A stretch of DNA of 50,460 nucleotides from NCBI GenBank assembly GCA_038747915.1, contig JBCDJJ010000018.1, positions 1 to 50,460 of the forward strand, written 5' to 3'. This document shows positions 14,742 to 23,177 of the stretch, piece by piece. How positions within the stretch are numbered: position 1 is the stretch's first letter; each line of letters opens with the position of its first letter. Source of the DNA: JBCDAP01 sp038747915. GTDB lineage: Bacteria > Planctomycetota > Phycisphaerae > Phycisphaerales > UBA1924. The translations under genes were made by a program, and so were the position numbers. The notes under the pieces were generated by a model that worked only from the letters and a program-made list of their open reading frames with translations, made no database searches and was not told where the DNA came from.

Positions 14742-17723
14742 ATGAGCATCACCACAAGCGTCGGGCTGGCTTCGGGCATCGACACGGGTGCGCTCATCGA
14801 GCAGCTCCTCGCGATCGAGGCCCGGCCCCAGCAGCTCGCCCAGCAACGCGTGGCCCAGCTTCAGCAGCGGCAGGCCGCCTACCTCTCCCTCAACAGCTCC
14901 CTGCTCGGGCTCAGCGGCTCGGCCGATGTCTTCACCTCCCAGCGCATCTTCGACTCGGCCACCGCCACCACCACGAACGACGAGATCCTCACCGCCAGCG
15001 CCTCGAGCCGCGCCGCGGAGGGCACCTACACCTTCGTCGTCGACCGGCTCGTCTCCACCAAGCAGGTCCTCTCCCGGGGCTTCGCCGACCGAGACACCGC
15101 GGCGTTCGGCGCCAACTCCTTCACCTTCGAGGGCCGCGAGGCCGCCATCGACGACGATATCGCCCTCACCGAGCTCCTCGGCGGCACCGGGGTCAGTCGT
15201 GGACAGTTCTCGATCACCGATACCAGCGGCAACACCGCTGTCATCGACGCCACCCGCGCTGTCACGCTCCAGGATGTCGTCGACGAGATCAACCTGGCCC
15301 AGGGCATCACAGTCACCGCCGATGTGGTCGACAACCGCCTCCGCCTGAGCGACGCCGTCGCGGGGGGCGGCAACCTCATCATCCAGGATCTGCCCGGCTA
15401 CCAGACGGCGACCGATCTGGGTATCGCGACCACACCAACCGGGACCGCCGCCAACTCCCTCTCGAGTGCCGAACTCAGCGTGCTCTCGCGGAACACCGCC
15501 CTCTCCGCACTGAACGACGGCCTCGGGATCATGATCCGCGACGGCACCGCCGACCCGGAGCTCATCATCGACCTCGACGGCACCGAGTTTGCCACCATCG
15601 AACTCGGACGGGTCGAGCAGACCTACGTGACGCAGGATTTCGAATCCCAGGGGCTGATGTTCACCGCCGACACGGTCTACGTCCCGCCGGACAATCCGCC
15701 GGATGGCTTCGTGGCGCCGCCGACCGAGGTCCGCGTCGACCGCGCCCGCGCCGCGACCGTGGGTGACCTCATCGATGCCATCGAGACGCAAACCAACGGC
15801 CGCATCAAGGTCGACATCGACGCGTCCAACGGCACGCTCACCTTCCGCGACGACATGGGCACCTCCGACATCACCATCCGCAACGGCTCGTCGGCCCAGA
15901 CCACCGCGGACGATCTCAAGGTCAGTGGTGTGACCGGCACCGGCGGTTCGCTCACCACCGGCCGCCTGCTCGCCGGCGCAGGAACCGTGCTGCTCGACTC
16001 GCTCAACGGCGGATCGGGGATCAACTTCTCGAGCCTCGATCTCACGATCACCGACCGTTCGGGCACCGAGTGGGAACTCGCCGACCTGATCGAGGACGAG
16101 CTGACGGTGGGTGGGATCTTCACACCACCCTCCACGCTCGATCAGCTCGTCGAGGTCATCAACGATGTGCTCGTCGACGAGGGCGCCTCGAACCTCCGCG
16201 TCGATGTGAATTCGACGCGTCGCGGGCTCACCGTCATCGACTCATCGACCGCCACACCCACCTCCAACCTCATCGTGACCGGCGGCCTCGCGAGCCAGCT
16301 CGGCCTCTCGACCGGCTCGGGCGGCGTCGCCTCGAACGAGACCCAGGGCACGAGCCTGGAGAAGCAGTACGTCGGGCTTCAGCAGCAGCTCTCCGACTTC
16401 CGCGGCGGCATCGGGGAGGGCACCATTCGGATCACCGATGCAGCCGGCGCGGTCGCCGAGATCAACATCAACGAGGGTGTCACCACCCTCAAAGACCTCG
16501 TCGACCGGATCTCGTCCAACACCACCATCAACGTGACCGCCAGGATCAATGACACCGGTGACGGCATCGCCATCGTCGATGACAACGGCCTCTTCGGCTC
16601 CAACAGCAGTATCCTGATCGAGGACGTCAGCGGACGCGTCGCGCGCGACCTCCGGCTCGAAGGCGAATTCACCAGCGACGGGACCTCGCTCGTGGCCGAT
16701 GGATCGTTCCAGACCGTCGTCACCTTCGACTCCACCGACACGCTCGACGATGTCGTCCAGAAGATCAACAACTCCGATGCCGGCGTCGGTGTCACGGTCC
16801 TCAACGATGGCAGCGAGTTCTCGCCCTTCCGGCTCAACCTCACCTCTCGTGAATCAGGGGTCGACGGCGACTTCTTGCTCGACACCGGCGGCTTCGATCT
16901 CGGCGCCCGAACACTCAGCGAAGCGGAAGACGCCGTCGTCTTCTTCGGAAGCGATGACCCGGCCGACGCCGTGCTCCTGACGAGCTCGAGCAACACGCTC
17001 GACCGCGTCATCCAGAATGTGACGATCGATCTGGTCTCGGCGTCCACCGAGCCCGTGACGGTGACCGTCGCCCAGGACATCGCATCGATCGAGAGTGCGG
17101 TGGACGACTTCGTGGCCAGCTACAACGCGGTGATCGACACGATCGACGGCCTGACGTTCTTCAACGCCGAGACACTCGAACGCGGCGTGCTGTTCGGCGA
17201 TGCGACCGTCTTGAACGTCGAGCGCTCGATGGTCCGGATCATCCAGGCCCCCGGCGCTCTGCAGGGGGATCTGGCCTTCCAGCGACTCTTCGAGGTGGGC
17301 ATCGCGATCGGCGAGGGCGGCCAGCTCAACTTCGATCGCGACCGATTCCGCGAGGCGCTCGAGAGCGACCCCGACGATGTCGAGTCGCTCTTCTCCGAAC
17401 GCGAACTCCTCCCCAACGAGCCCGTCCAGGTCCTCCCCGGCACGTTCGTGGCCGACACGCAAGACGACTTCGGCCGCCTCGGCGTGCCCGCCCGGATCGG
17501 CCTGCTGATGGACGATCTGACCAACTCGGTCGACGGCATCGTCACCGCCCGAACCGACGGCATCGACACCCAGATCGAGCAGCAGAACGATCGGATCGCC
17601 TTCCTCGGCGAGCAGCTCGAGGACCGACGGGCCCGGCTCGAACTCGAGTTCCTTCAGATGGAACAGGCCATCGCCCAGCTGCAGAGCCAGTCGGCTTCAC
17701 TTTCAACCCTTCAGCCGGCCTAA
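14742..17723 (+). CDS. fliD: Flagellar hook-associated protein 2 (filament cap)
   Basis: FliD caps the growing flagellar filament and helps exported flagellin fold. The N-terminal FliD_N domain starts SVGLASGIDTGALIEQLL, followed by a coiled coil (RPQQLAQQRVAQLQQRQAA). FliD_C occupies about 750-990 (NTLDRVIQNVTIDL, DFVASYNAVID) and ends in a second coiled coil (QIEQQNDRIAFLGEQLEDR). At 993 residues it is about twice the usual length. The extra mass is at least five flagellin-hook IN motifs at about 175-204, 338-370, 464-500, 581-613 and 666-701, three preceded by an ITDxxG strand. There are no cysteines in the parts I checked. fliS follows 50 bases downstream. Confidence 0.95.
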   Translation: MSITTSVGLASGIDTGALIEQLLAIEARPQQLAQQRVAQLQQRQAAYLSLNSSLLGLSGSADVFTSQRIFDSATATTTNDEILTASASSRAAEGTYTFVVDRLVSTKQVLSRGFADRDTAAFGANSFTFEGREAAIDDDIALTELLGGTGVSRGQFSITDTSGNTAVIDATRAVTLQDVVDEINLAQGITVTADVVDNRLRLSDAVAGGGNLIIQDLPGYQTATDLGIATTPTGTAANSLSSAELSVLSRNTALSALNDGLGIMIRDGTADPELIIDLDGTEFATIELGRVEQTYVTQDFESQGLMFTADTVYVPPDNPPDGFVAPPTEVRVDRARAATVGDLIDAIETQTNGRIKVDIDASNGTLTFRDDMGTSDITIRNGSSAQTTADDLKVSGVTGTGGSLTTGRLLAGAGTVLLDSLNGGSGINFSSLDLTITDRSGTEWELADLIEDELTVGGIFTPPSTLDQLVEVINDVLVDEGASNLRVDVNSTRRGLTVIDSSTATPTSNLIVTGGLASQLGLSTGSGGVASNETQGTSLEKQYVGLQQQLSDFRGGIGEGTIRITDAAGAVAEININEGVTTLKDLVDRISSNTTINVTARINDTGDGIAIVDDNGLFGSNSSILIEDVSGRVARDLRLEGEFTSDGTSLVADGSFQTVVTFDSTDTLDDVVQKINNSDAGVGVTVLNDGSEFSPFRLNLTSRESGVDGDFLLDTGGFDLGARTLSEAEDAVVFFGSDDPADAVLLTSSSNTLDRVIQNVTIDLVSASTEPVTVTVAQDIASIESAVDDFVASYNAVIDTIDGLTFFNAETLERGVLFGDATVLNVERSMVRIIQAPGALQGDLAFQRLFEVGIAIGEGGQLNFDRDRFREALESDPDDVESLFSERELLPNEPVQVLPGTFVADTQDDFGRLGVPARIGLLMDDLTNSVDGIVTARTDGIDTQIEQQNDRIAFLGEQLEDRRARLELEFLQMEQAIAQLQSQSASLSTLQPA

Positions 17724-17773
17724 GCACCCCATCCGCGCTGAAGACAGCCCCATGACCCGCCGATATCTCCTTC

Positions 17774-18253
17774 ATGGCCTTTGATGTCAATAACCCGTAT
17801 TTCCGCACCAAGGTGCTCACCGCCAGCCCCGAGCAACTCCGGCTCATGCTCATCGACGGTGGGATCCACTTCATGGAACTCGGCCGCGACGCGCTCGCCA
17901 AGAAGGATTTCGAGGGCGTCTACGAGAACATCAGCCAGGCCAAGGCCATCCTGCTCGAACTCATCAACGCCCTCCGCCCCGAGCACGCCCCCGACCTGTG
18001 CGAGCGGCTCTCATCGCTCTACACCTTCATGTTCACCGAGCTCACCCGAGCAAGCACCGAGCGCAGCCCCGAGGTGGTCGACAAGGTCATCGAGCTCATG
18101 CGCTTCGAGCGTGAGACCTGGGTGATGCTCATGGAGAAGGTGGCCAAAGAGCGCGACGCGGAACAGGCTGCACCGACCAACCCGCTCCCCGAGGTCACCA
18201 CCCGCTCCGTCGAGGGCGACACCGCCCGGCCCACACTCTCCGTCCAGGGGTAG
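17774..18253 (+). CDS. fliS: Flagellar export chaperone FliS
   Basis: FliS binds the C-terminus of flagellin in the cytoplasm and keeps it from polymerising before export. The 159-residue product has the family pattern: NNPYFRTKVLTASPEQLRLML at the start (Tyr-rich cap, then helix 1), the DFEGVYENISQAKAI helix, and LSSLYTFMFTELTRAS. A Pro/Thr-rich tail of about 25 residues extends past the normal end of about 130. It follows fliD closely and is probably in the same transcript. No flagellin gene is in the window. Confidence 0.92.
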   Translation: MAFDVNNPYFRTKVLTASPEQLRLMLIDGGIHFMELGRDALAKKDFEGVYENISQAKAILLELINALRPEHAPDLCERLSSLYTFMFTELTRASTERSPEVVDKVIELMRFERETWVMLMEKVAKERDAEQAAPTNPLPEVTTRSVEGDTARPTLSVQG

Positions 18254-18292
18254 TGCCGCTTGTCTGGCGTGGTTCGCTGAGCTTGGTGGTTA

Positions 18293-18366
18293 GTGGGAGC
18301 GTCTTGCTCCCACGTCCGGTTGCCGAAGTATGCGGATCGATATCCGTGGGAGCGAGACGCTCCCAC
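18293..18366. repeat. Two tandem palindromes with the same stem
   Basis: The first hairpin pairs GTGGGAGC (18293-18300) with GCTCCCAC (18306-18313) around a GTCTT loop. The second pairs GTGGGAGCG (18346-18354) with CGCTCCCAC (18358-18366) around AGA. Between them a smaller inverted repeat pairs CGGAT (18333-18337) with ATCCG (18342-18346). They fill the gap between the convergent fliS and manA genes and may act as a two-way terminator, but the reuse of one stem sequence suggests a dispersed REP-type element. No T-runs are present. Confidence 0.65.
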
Positions 18367-18411
18367 CACCGCATCCCGAGCCTCAAAGACACAAGGCTCA
18401 CTCGTCCCGCG

Positions 18412-19413
18412 TCAGGCGGGCAGCCTGGCTTCGAGAATCACAGTAGAGGTGTCATACCTCGCGTGGGTGGTCGGCATGAATGCTGGTAGCAGCACGGTCA
18501 CCCCACCGGTGAGTTCGAGGGACTCGTTGTCGTCGCTGACAAGGACACCTCGCCCCTCCAGATGCATGCGGACCGTCGCAATACCGGGGGAACTGATCGT
18601 TTCGGTCTCACCCGCCTCGAATCGAAGTTCTGCGAGCTCGTAAAACTCGTTCGCCTCGAGCGGCGTGCGTCGAGCACCATCGCGCGCCCGGATCGGCTCG
18701 AGCCGAGCGGGCGGACCGAACTCGATGCACGCGAGCGAGGGCTCGATGTGCAGTTCCCGTCCCTCACGGCCCCAGTCATACACGCGGAAGGTTGTGTCGC
18801 TCGGCGTCTGCACCTCGGCGACCAGGATGCCCCCGCCGAGGGCGTGGCAGGTGCCCGATGGCAGGTGATGGAAGTCGCCGCGGCGCACGGGCACCGCGAT
18901 CAGGAGGTCTTCGACCGCGCCCGCCTCGATCGCGGCTGCAAACTGCTCACGCGAGACACCCTCACGCACCCCCTTGTAGATCACCGCACCAGGTTCGGCA
19001 TCGACGATGTACCAGCTCTCCGTCTTCAGGTGCGCACCCGCGTGGGACGCGGCGTACGCCGGCGAGGGGTGCACCTGCACCGAGAGGTTCTGATTCGCGT
19101 CGAGGAACTTGATCAGCAGCGGGAACGCACCCGCCGACGCGTCGCCCGAACCAAGCACCGCACCGGGCGCACTCGCGACCAGATCGCGGAGCGTCCGTCC
19201 CGCGTGCGGGCCCCGAGCCACCACAGAGTGCGCCGCATCGCCACCCCCCCCGCTCGCCGAGGTCGTGTCTAAGTCCGCGAGTTCCCAGCTCTCGCCGACG
19301 CTGGTGCCGTCCGGCAGCGGCTTCCCGAGGGTCTCGAGCCGACGACCACCCCACACCTTCTCCTTCAGGATCGGCGCGAAGGTGAGCGGCGGCATCGCCT
19401 CAGCCGTGTTCAT
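18412..19413 (-). CDS. manA: Mannose-6-phosphate isomerase, class I (ManA type)
   Basis: This 333-residue cupin enzyme interconverts fructose-6-phosphate and mannose-6-phosphate and feeds GDP-mannose synthesis. It begins like the short bacterial ManA form (LTFAPILKEKVWGGRRLETLG, with GESWELAD). The zinc site is recognisable: Gln and His in LSVQVHPS, Glu in LKTESWY, and His in LPSGTCHALGGG. A second cupin-like lobe follows to the end. The ATG overlaps the stop of the FabZ-like gene by 4 bases (ATGA), which supports co-translation. The neighbourhood contains envelope genes, consistent with sugar supply for surface polymers. Confidence 0.92.
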   Translation of the reverse strand: MNTAEAMPPLTFAPILKEKVWGGRRLETLGKPLPDGTSVGESWELADLDTTSASGGGGDAAHSVVARGPHAGRTLRDLVASAPGAVLGSGDASAGAFPLLIKFLDANQNLSVQVHPSPAYAASHAGAHLKTESWYIVDAEPGAVIYKGVREGVSREQFAAAIEAGAVEDLLIAVPVRRGDFHHLPSGTCHALGGGILVAEVQTPSDTTFRVYDWGREGRELHIEPSLACIEFGPPARLEPIRARDGARRTPLEANEFYELAELRFEAGETETISSPGIATVRMHLEGRGVLVSDDNESLELTGGVTVLLPAFMPTTHARYDTSTVILEARLPA

Positions 19414-19925
19414 GCCGGCTGCTCGATCGGGATCCGTGGGACCGCGCCGAGGTGCGGGAAGGTCATCCCCGTGATTCGGGCATCAAACATCACCTGACCG
19501 TTGACCAGGCCCTGGATATCGCTCACGAACCGCCGCGCGGAGAACTTGATCTCCTGGACAAGGATGTACAGATCGCACCCCGGCTCGACCATGCCGCGGA
19601 ACGCGCAATCTTGGATACGCGTGAAGCCCGCGAACTGCTCGGTCGAGGCCTTGTAGTAGTAGAGGTACGACGCCACCTGCGCCCCGGCCTCGATCTGTAG
19701 CACACCGGGCATGATCGGCCGCGTCGGCACGTGACCGGATGCCCAGAACGCGTCGTCACGGACGCGCAGCCGCCCCACGCACCGCCGGAGCGAATCGTCG
19801 AGATACAGAATCTCGTCGATCAGGGCGATCAGGCCGCGGTGTGGGTTCCGCTCTGCGATCCCCACGCGGTCGGCAATGGGAGAAAGATCGAGACCGTCGA
19901 GTGAAAACAGGGGCTCAGCGGCCAT
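19410..19925 (-). CDS. FabZ-like 3-hydroxyacyl-ACP dehydratase
   Basis: The 171-residue protein is a hot-dog fold dehydratase of the FabA/FabZ family, which removes water from 3-hydroxyacyl-ACP in fatty-acid elongation. The active-site helix GHVPTRPIMPGVLQIEAGAQ provides the catalytic His and Glu. The N-terminus (NPHRGLIALIDEILYLD) corresponds to the family's HRxPxLLVD segment, but is extended. Because the sequence diverges from housekeeping FabZ and lies outside a fatty-acid cluster, it may act on a specialised acyl chain. It is translationally coupled to manA and follows the Hc1-like gene by 30 bases. Confidence 0.85.
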   Translation of the reverse strand: MAAEPLFSLDGLDLSPIADRVGIAERNPHRGLIALIDEILYLDDSLRRCVGRLRVRDDAFWASGHVPTRPIMPGVLQIEAGAQVASYLYYYKASTEQFAGFTRIQDCAFRGMVEPGCDLYILVQEIKFSARRFVSDIQGLVNGQVMFDARITGMTFPHLGAVPRIPIEQPA

Positions 19926-19955
19926 CGTCGTGCTCCCGGGGCGATCGTCCGGGCC

Positions 19956-20132
19956 TCAGCCGTCGGAATCGCGGATATCGAGCACCTTCTGGCGAACGGC
20001 CTGGGCGGCGTTCTTGATTTCCTGCATGTGCTTGCGGACGCGCGTGCCGGCGGCCTTGTTGCCCCCCTCGCACTTCTTGACATCGTCGTCTGCGTCCTGC
20101 ACGAGTCGCTTCAGGGTTTCGTATTCCTCCAC
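19956..20132 (-). CDS. Histone H1-like (chlamydial Hc1-type) small protein
   Basis: This 58-residue, strongly charged, all-helical protein contains GGNKAAGTRVRKHMQEIKNA. That resembles the Hc1 histone-like family (PF07432), where a GNKAAAQRVR motif starts the helical domain of chlamydial nucleoid proteins. An acidic first helix (MEEYETLKRLVQDADDDV) precedes it. The lysine-rich tail of Hc1 is absent. The start is the GTG at 20132, because AAGGAG at 20139-20144 lies 6 bases upstream; the frame's earlier GTG at 20171 would add 13 Pro-rich residues across that site. A role in nucleoid binding is inferred from the motif only. Confidence 0.65.
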   Translation of the reverse strand: MEEYETLKRLVQDADDDVKKCEGGNKAAGTRVRKHMQEIKNAAQAVRQKVLDIRDSDG

Positions 20133-20272
20133 GTCGGTCTCCTTGCAGGGGGTCAGGGGGAGGGGGTTCACAGAGTTGGCCCGAATCCCGCGGATCGGCG
20201 GGATCGGGGAATGAATCGCGGATTGTGACGGCTAAAGCCCCCTCTTGGCAAGCGACCAGGTGATTTCTCGAA
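20133..20272 (-). promoter_or_regulatory. Leader region of the Hc1-like gene
   Basis: This 140-base gap between the degenerate GGDEF gene and the Hc1-like gene contains the AAGGAG ribosome binding site (20139-20144) and a G-rich stretch near 20150-20165. It probably carries a promoter for the Hc1-like gene, but I see no convincing -35/-10 pair. Confidence 0.3.
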
Positions 20273-21436
20273 TTAGGGTTCCGATCGGATCGTGCCCGAT
20301 CCGGCCTCGCCCAGCCGCCGATCTGCCACACCCACCAGGTCGTCACGCGTTAACCCATCCCACGGGAAGGTCGCGATCGCCGCGGCAAGCCGGGGCGCCG
20401 AACCAGGGTGCCGAGCCGAGATCCGCGCCACGATCGCCTGGACCGCGCGAGGATGCTCGGACTCCGGGTCCCGGCGACCGCCAGGGTCCGACAGCACCAC
20501 CGCCACCTGATCGTCCGACCACCGCACAATCAGGTCCGACGGGCGCGTCGCCAGACGAATCGCCGCGACCAGCTCCCCGAGCCGCTCGTTCGTCCCGGAT
20601 CTGCCCTCAGGGGCCAACAACACCAGCGAGACCGGGCGGCGATCGTCCTGCGCCGCCGCGATAGCGCGGTCCAACGCGATCTCGCCACCACGTCGGTTGA
20701 ACGCACCAGTCGACGGATCACGGAACGCCGCCTCGCGCAGCTGATGGTGCTGCGCCTCGAGTGCCAGCCACTGGGCCAGCACCATCGCCGCCTCCGCCAG
20801 ACGATCGGGCGAGAGTGCACCGGCCGAGAGCGTGCCGAACCGTGCCCCGCCGCGCTCGACCGTCGCCCCGTCGTACACCGACAGCGATGCTGATCCCGAC
20901 ACCTCCGACGCCGGCGTGAAGCGAATCGAATCGTCCGCGAACTGGGCCCGAAGCTCCGCCAGCACGACCGGGAGCACCGGCCGCGCCTCCAACACCGCCT
21001 CCAGCGCATCGCGGCGGATATCGACCAGCGTCGGATGCGGCGGGCGCACCGCCTCGCTCGGCCCCGTCTCGGCCACATCGGTCGCGGCCATCAGATCGCT
21101 CGCCGATTCGATCGTGTGATCGACCAGGAACGCCGGCCAATCGCCCTCGTGGAGCGGCGCGAACACCTGCACCGAGTCATCGACCCGGCGGAGCGCGCGA
21201 ACAATGGACGCCCGCTCGCGATCGGTCGCCTCGAGCCGGCCGAGCAGCACCGCCCGCGGGGTCTCCGCGGAGTCCGGCGCGCGCAGGCCGAGCCGCGCAA
21301 TGGCCGCGAGCGGCGTCTCGGCGGCGTGCACTTCGACACCCGGCGAGGCGCGGAGCGCGGCCTCGAACTCCGTCTGACCGATCAGGATGACCCGGATCGT
21401 CGGCGGGGTGTCAAATGACCCGGCCGACGTACTCAT
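20273..21436 (-). CDS. Degenerate GGDEF protein with receiver-like N-terminus
   Basis: The 387-residue product has three parts. Residues 10-100 look like a response-regulator-type alpha/beta domain (TIRVILIGQTEFEAAL, AVLLGRLEATDRE) without a clear phospho-acceptor site. A middle part of about 130 residues is not recognised. A C-terminal GGDEF-like domain starts FRDPSTGAFNRRGGEIALDRAI. The catalytic GGDEF loop reads RWSDDQVAVVL, so diguanylate cyclase activity is not expected; a sensor or scaffold role is likelier. The ATG at 21436 overlaps the stop of the gene before it (ATGA); the open frame upstream is an artefact across that gene. Both lie behind murG. Confidence 0.75.
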   Translation of the reverse strand: MSTSAGSFDTPPTIRVILIGQTEFEAALRASPGVEVHAAETPLAAIARLGLRAPDSAETPRAVLLGRLEATDRERASIVRALRRVDDSVQVFAPLHEGDWPAFLVDHTIESASDLMAATDVAETGPSEAVRPPHPTLVDIRRDALEAVLEARPVLPVVLAELRAQFADDSIRFTPASEVSGSASLSVYDGATVERGGARFGTLSAGALSPDRLAEAAMVLAQWLALEAQHHQLREAAFRDPSTGAFNRRGGEIALDRAIAAAQDDRRPVSLVLLAPEGRSGTNERLGELVAAIRLATRPSDLIVRWSDDQVAVVLSDPGGRRDPESEHPRAVQAIVARISARHPGSAPRLAAAIATFPWDGLTRDDLVGVADRRLGEAGSGTIRSEP

Positions 21437-21990
21437 GGGTTCGCCCCGTGCCGAGGGGGTGGATCGTCGACGTGCGCCGAGATGGGAGGCGGATGCAACA
21501 GCATGTCCAACTCCTCTTCGGAGAGGAGCGGTTCCAGTTCCTGCGATGACTCGCTCGTAGGCGGGGACGAGGGCTCGCCCGCTTCCATCCCCTGTTCCTC
21601 GAGCGCCAGCCGGAGCTTCGGCTCCGCCAGCGAGGACTCCGTGAACGGGCTCAGTGTCACAGTCGGCTTCGATCGGTACTGCCATATCACCACTCGCGGC
21701 ATGTGCTCGTGCAGCGTGCGCAGCAGCGGTGCCGCAAGAGGCTGCTGCGCCGGCTCGACGACAATCAGAATGCAACGCTCACTCGGGCTCAACTCCCGGC
21801 CATGCACAATCAACTCGGCGAACGCCTCATGCACATCGACCTCGACCTGCGTCTTCACATCCCGCTGACGAAGGTCGCGAAGCAGGTCGACGGGGGCCAC
21901 CGGGTCCACACCATTCCCGCGCGGCGTGAGGACAACGCAGGGGATCTCCCGCGGCGGCTTGGTTGAGGTGGCGTGGGAACCCTCTCTCAT
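21433..21990 (-). CDS. Receiver-like protein with an LSEEELDMLL segment, unknown function
   Basis: I do not recognise this 185-residue protein as a known family. Residues 15-110 alternate strands and helices like a receiver domain (IPCVVLTPRGN, ERCILIVVEPAQQ, MPRVVIWQYRS). The C-terminal 60 residues are Pro/Ser/Glu-rich and disordered except for LLSEEELDMLLHPP. That segment resembles the LSQxEIDALL segment at the N-terminus of FliM, which binds CheY; a functional link is speculative. The ATG at 21990 is used; a GTG at 22008 is possible. It is coupled by a 4-base overlap to the degenerate GGDEF gene, suggesting that the two proteins work together. Confidence 0.6.
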   Translation of the reverse strand: MREGSHATSTKPPREIPCVVLTPRGNGVDPVAPVDLLRDLRQRDVKTQVEVDVHEAFAELIVHGRELSPSERCILIVVEPAQQPLAAPLLRTLHEHMPRVVIWQYRSKPTVTLSPFTESSLAEPKLRLALEEQGMEAGEPSSPPTSESSQELEPLLSEEELDMLLHPPPISAHVDDPPPRHGANP

Positions 21991-22052
21991 CACGGAAAAT
22001 CCTAACACCGGCTCGGCCCATGCCGAGTGAGACGTGGAGACTCCGACGCAAG

Positions 22053-23177
22053 TCAGCGCGATTCCGCGGCGCCGACCCCGTGGGTGTCGGCAGCGTAGAG
22101 AAACTGGGCGATCTGGAGTGCGCCATCGGCCGGACCAAGCGCGTCAAAGGTGCGGCGCATCGCGGTGCAGCGTGCCGGCTCGGTGAGCAGACCAACCAGG
22201 GTGTCGGCGTGGGCGTCATAGTTGGCACTCGCTTCGACGTGGTCATCCGCCACGATGGCTGCGCCACACTCAATAAGGGGGGTCGCGTTGGCCCGCTGGT
22301 GGTGATCGCGGTGATAAGGGTTCGGCATGATCAGTGCTGGTGTCGCGGTGGCCCACGCCTCCGCGACCGTGCCCGCCCCACCGCGGCAGATCGCCAGGTC
22401 CGCGGCGCGCCACGCCCTGGCGAATGAGTCCAGGAAGGCCACCGCCCGTGCGCGCACCCCGAGTCGCTCGTAGCACGCGCGGACGTCCTCGTGGTCGAGC
22501 TCGCCCGCGTGATGAAGGATCTGCCCCTCGTCCAGGGCCGTGGTCTGGTGCTCGGCGAACGCGAGCACGAACCGGTTGAGCGAGCGAGCGCCGAGCGAGC
22601 CACCGGTGACCAACACCGTCGGTCGGTCCGGGTCGAGCCCGTGGGCGGTGCGCGCGGTGCGGGCGTCGATCGGGTCGAGCATCGCGCGTCGAACGATCGG
22701 GGGCACCGTGGTCCATCGGGGCTGGGCGTAGGCGGCCGCGAACCGCGTGGCCGCGAATCGCCCGAGCACACGGTTGGCCAGGCCGGCCACCGCATCGATG
22801 TTGATCATCGTGATCGGAACACCGAGCGCCCGAGCGGCGAGCACCGCCGGTGCCGCCACAAAGCCACCGAGTGTCACGAGGTGGGTGGCGCGCCACGGTG
22901 CCTCGGGATGCTCACCCGCGAGCACGCGGCGGGCGCACGACGCCGCACCGGGCAACGCACACACCCCCCGCACGAACTTCAATGGCCGAGCGTTCAGCGG
23001 ACGCGCGGGGATCGCGATGTGCGGCCACGGCTCCGGCGACAGTACTCGTGCATCGATCGCACGCGTCGAGTGCATGACACAGCACCGCACACCCGGCGCG
23101 AGGCGAGCGAGCTCATCCGCAACGGCGAGCGAGGGGACGATGTGGCCGCCGCTGCCGCCCGAGGCGAACACAATCAC
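22053..23177 (-). CDS. murG: MurG, lipid II-forming N-acetylglucosamine transferase
   Basis: MurG adds GlcNAc to lipid I on the inner face of the membrane to make lipid II for peptidoglycan. The 374-residue product starts with the glycine-rich loop FASGGSGGHIVPSLAVADEL and has VTLGGFVAAPAVLAA. The C-terminal UDP-GlcNAc-binding region CRGGAGTVAEAWATATPALI is followed by the HHQRANA motif. The GTG at 23177 overlaps the stop of ftsW, so the two are coupled. The long open frame upstream is antisense-like and Arg/Gly-rich and was discarded. No other mur or division genes follow, so the usual cluster is broken here. Confidence 0.93.
   Translation of the reverse strand: MIVFASGGSGGHIVPSLAVADELARLAPGVRCCVMHSTRAIDARVLSPEPWPHIAIPARPLNARPLKFVRGVCALPGAASCARRVLAGEHPEAPWRATHLVTLGGFVAAPAVLAARALGVPITMINIDAVAGLANRVLGRFAATRFAAAYAQPRWTTVPPIVRRAMLDPIDARTARTAHGLDPDRPTVLVTGGSLGARSLNRFVLAFAEHQTTALDEGQILHHAGELDHEDVRACYERLGVRARAVAFLDSFARAWRAADLAICRGGAGTVAEAWATATPALIMPNPYHRDHHQRANATPLIECGAAIVADDHVEASANYDAHADTLVGLLTEPARCTAMRRTFDALGPADGALQIAQFLYAADTHGVGAAESR

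Noticed and set aside
14595..15791. 398-codon frame antisense to the start of fliD
   Set aside because: It is Gly/Asp/Glu-rich low complexity across a clear FliD_N domain.
20133..20171. Longer start (GTG at 20171) for the Hc1-like gene
   Set aside because: It would translate through the AAGGAG ribosome binding site at 20139-20144 and add a Pro-rich leader absent from the family.
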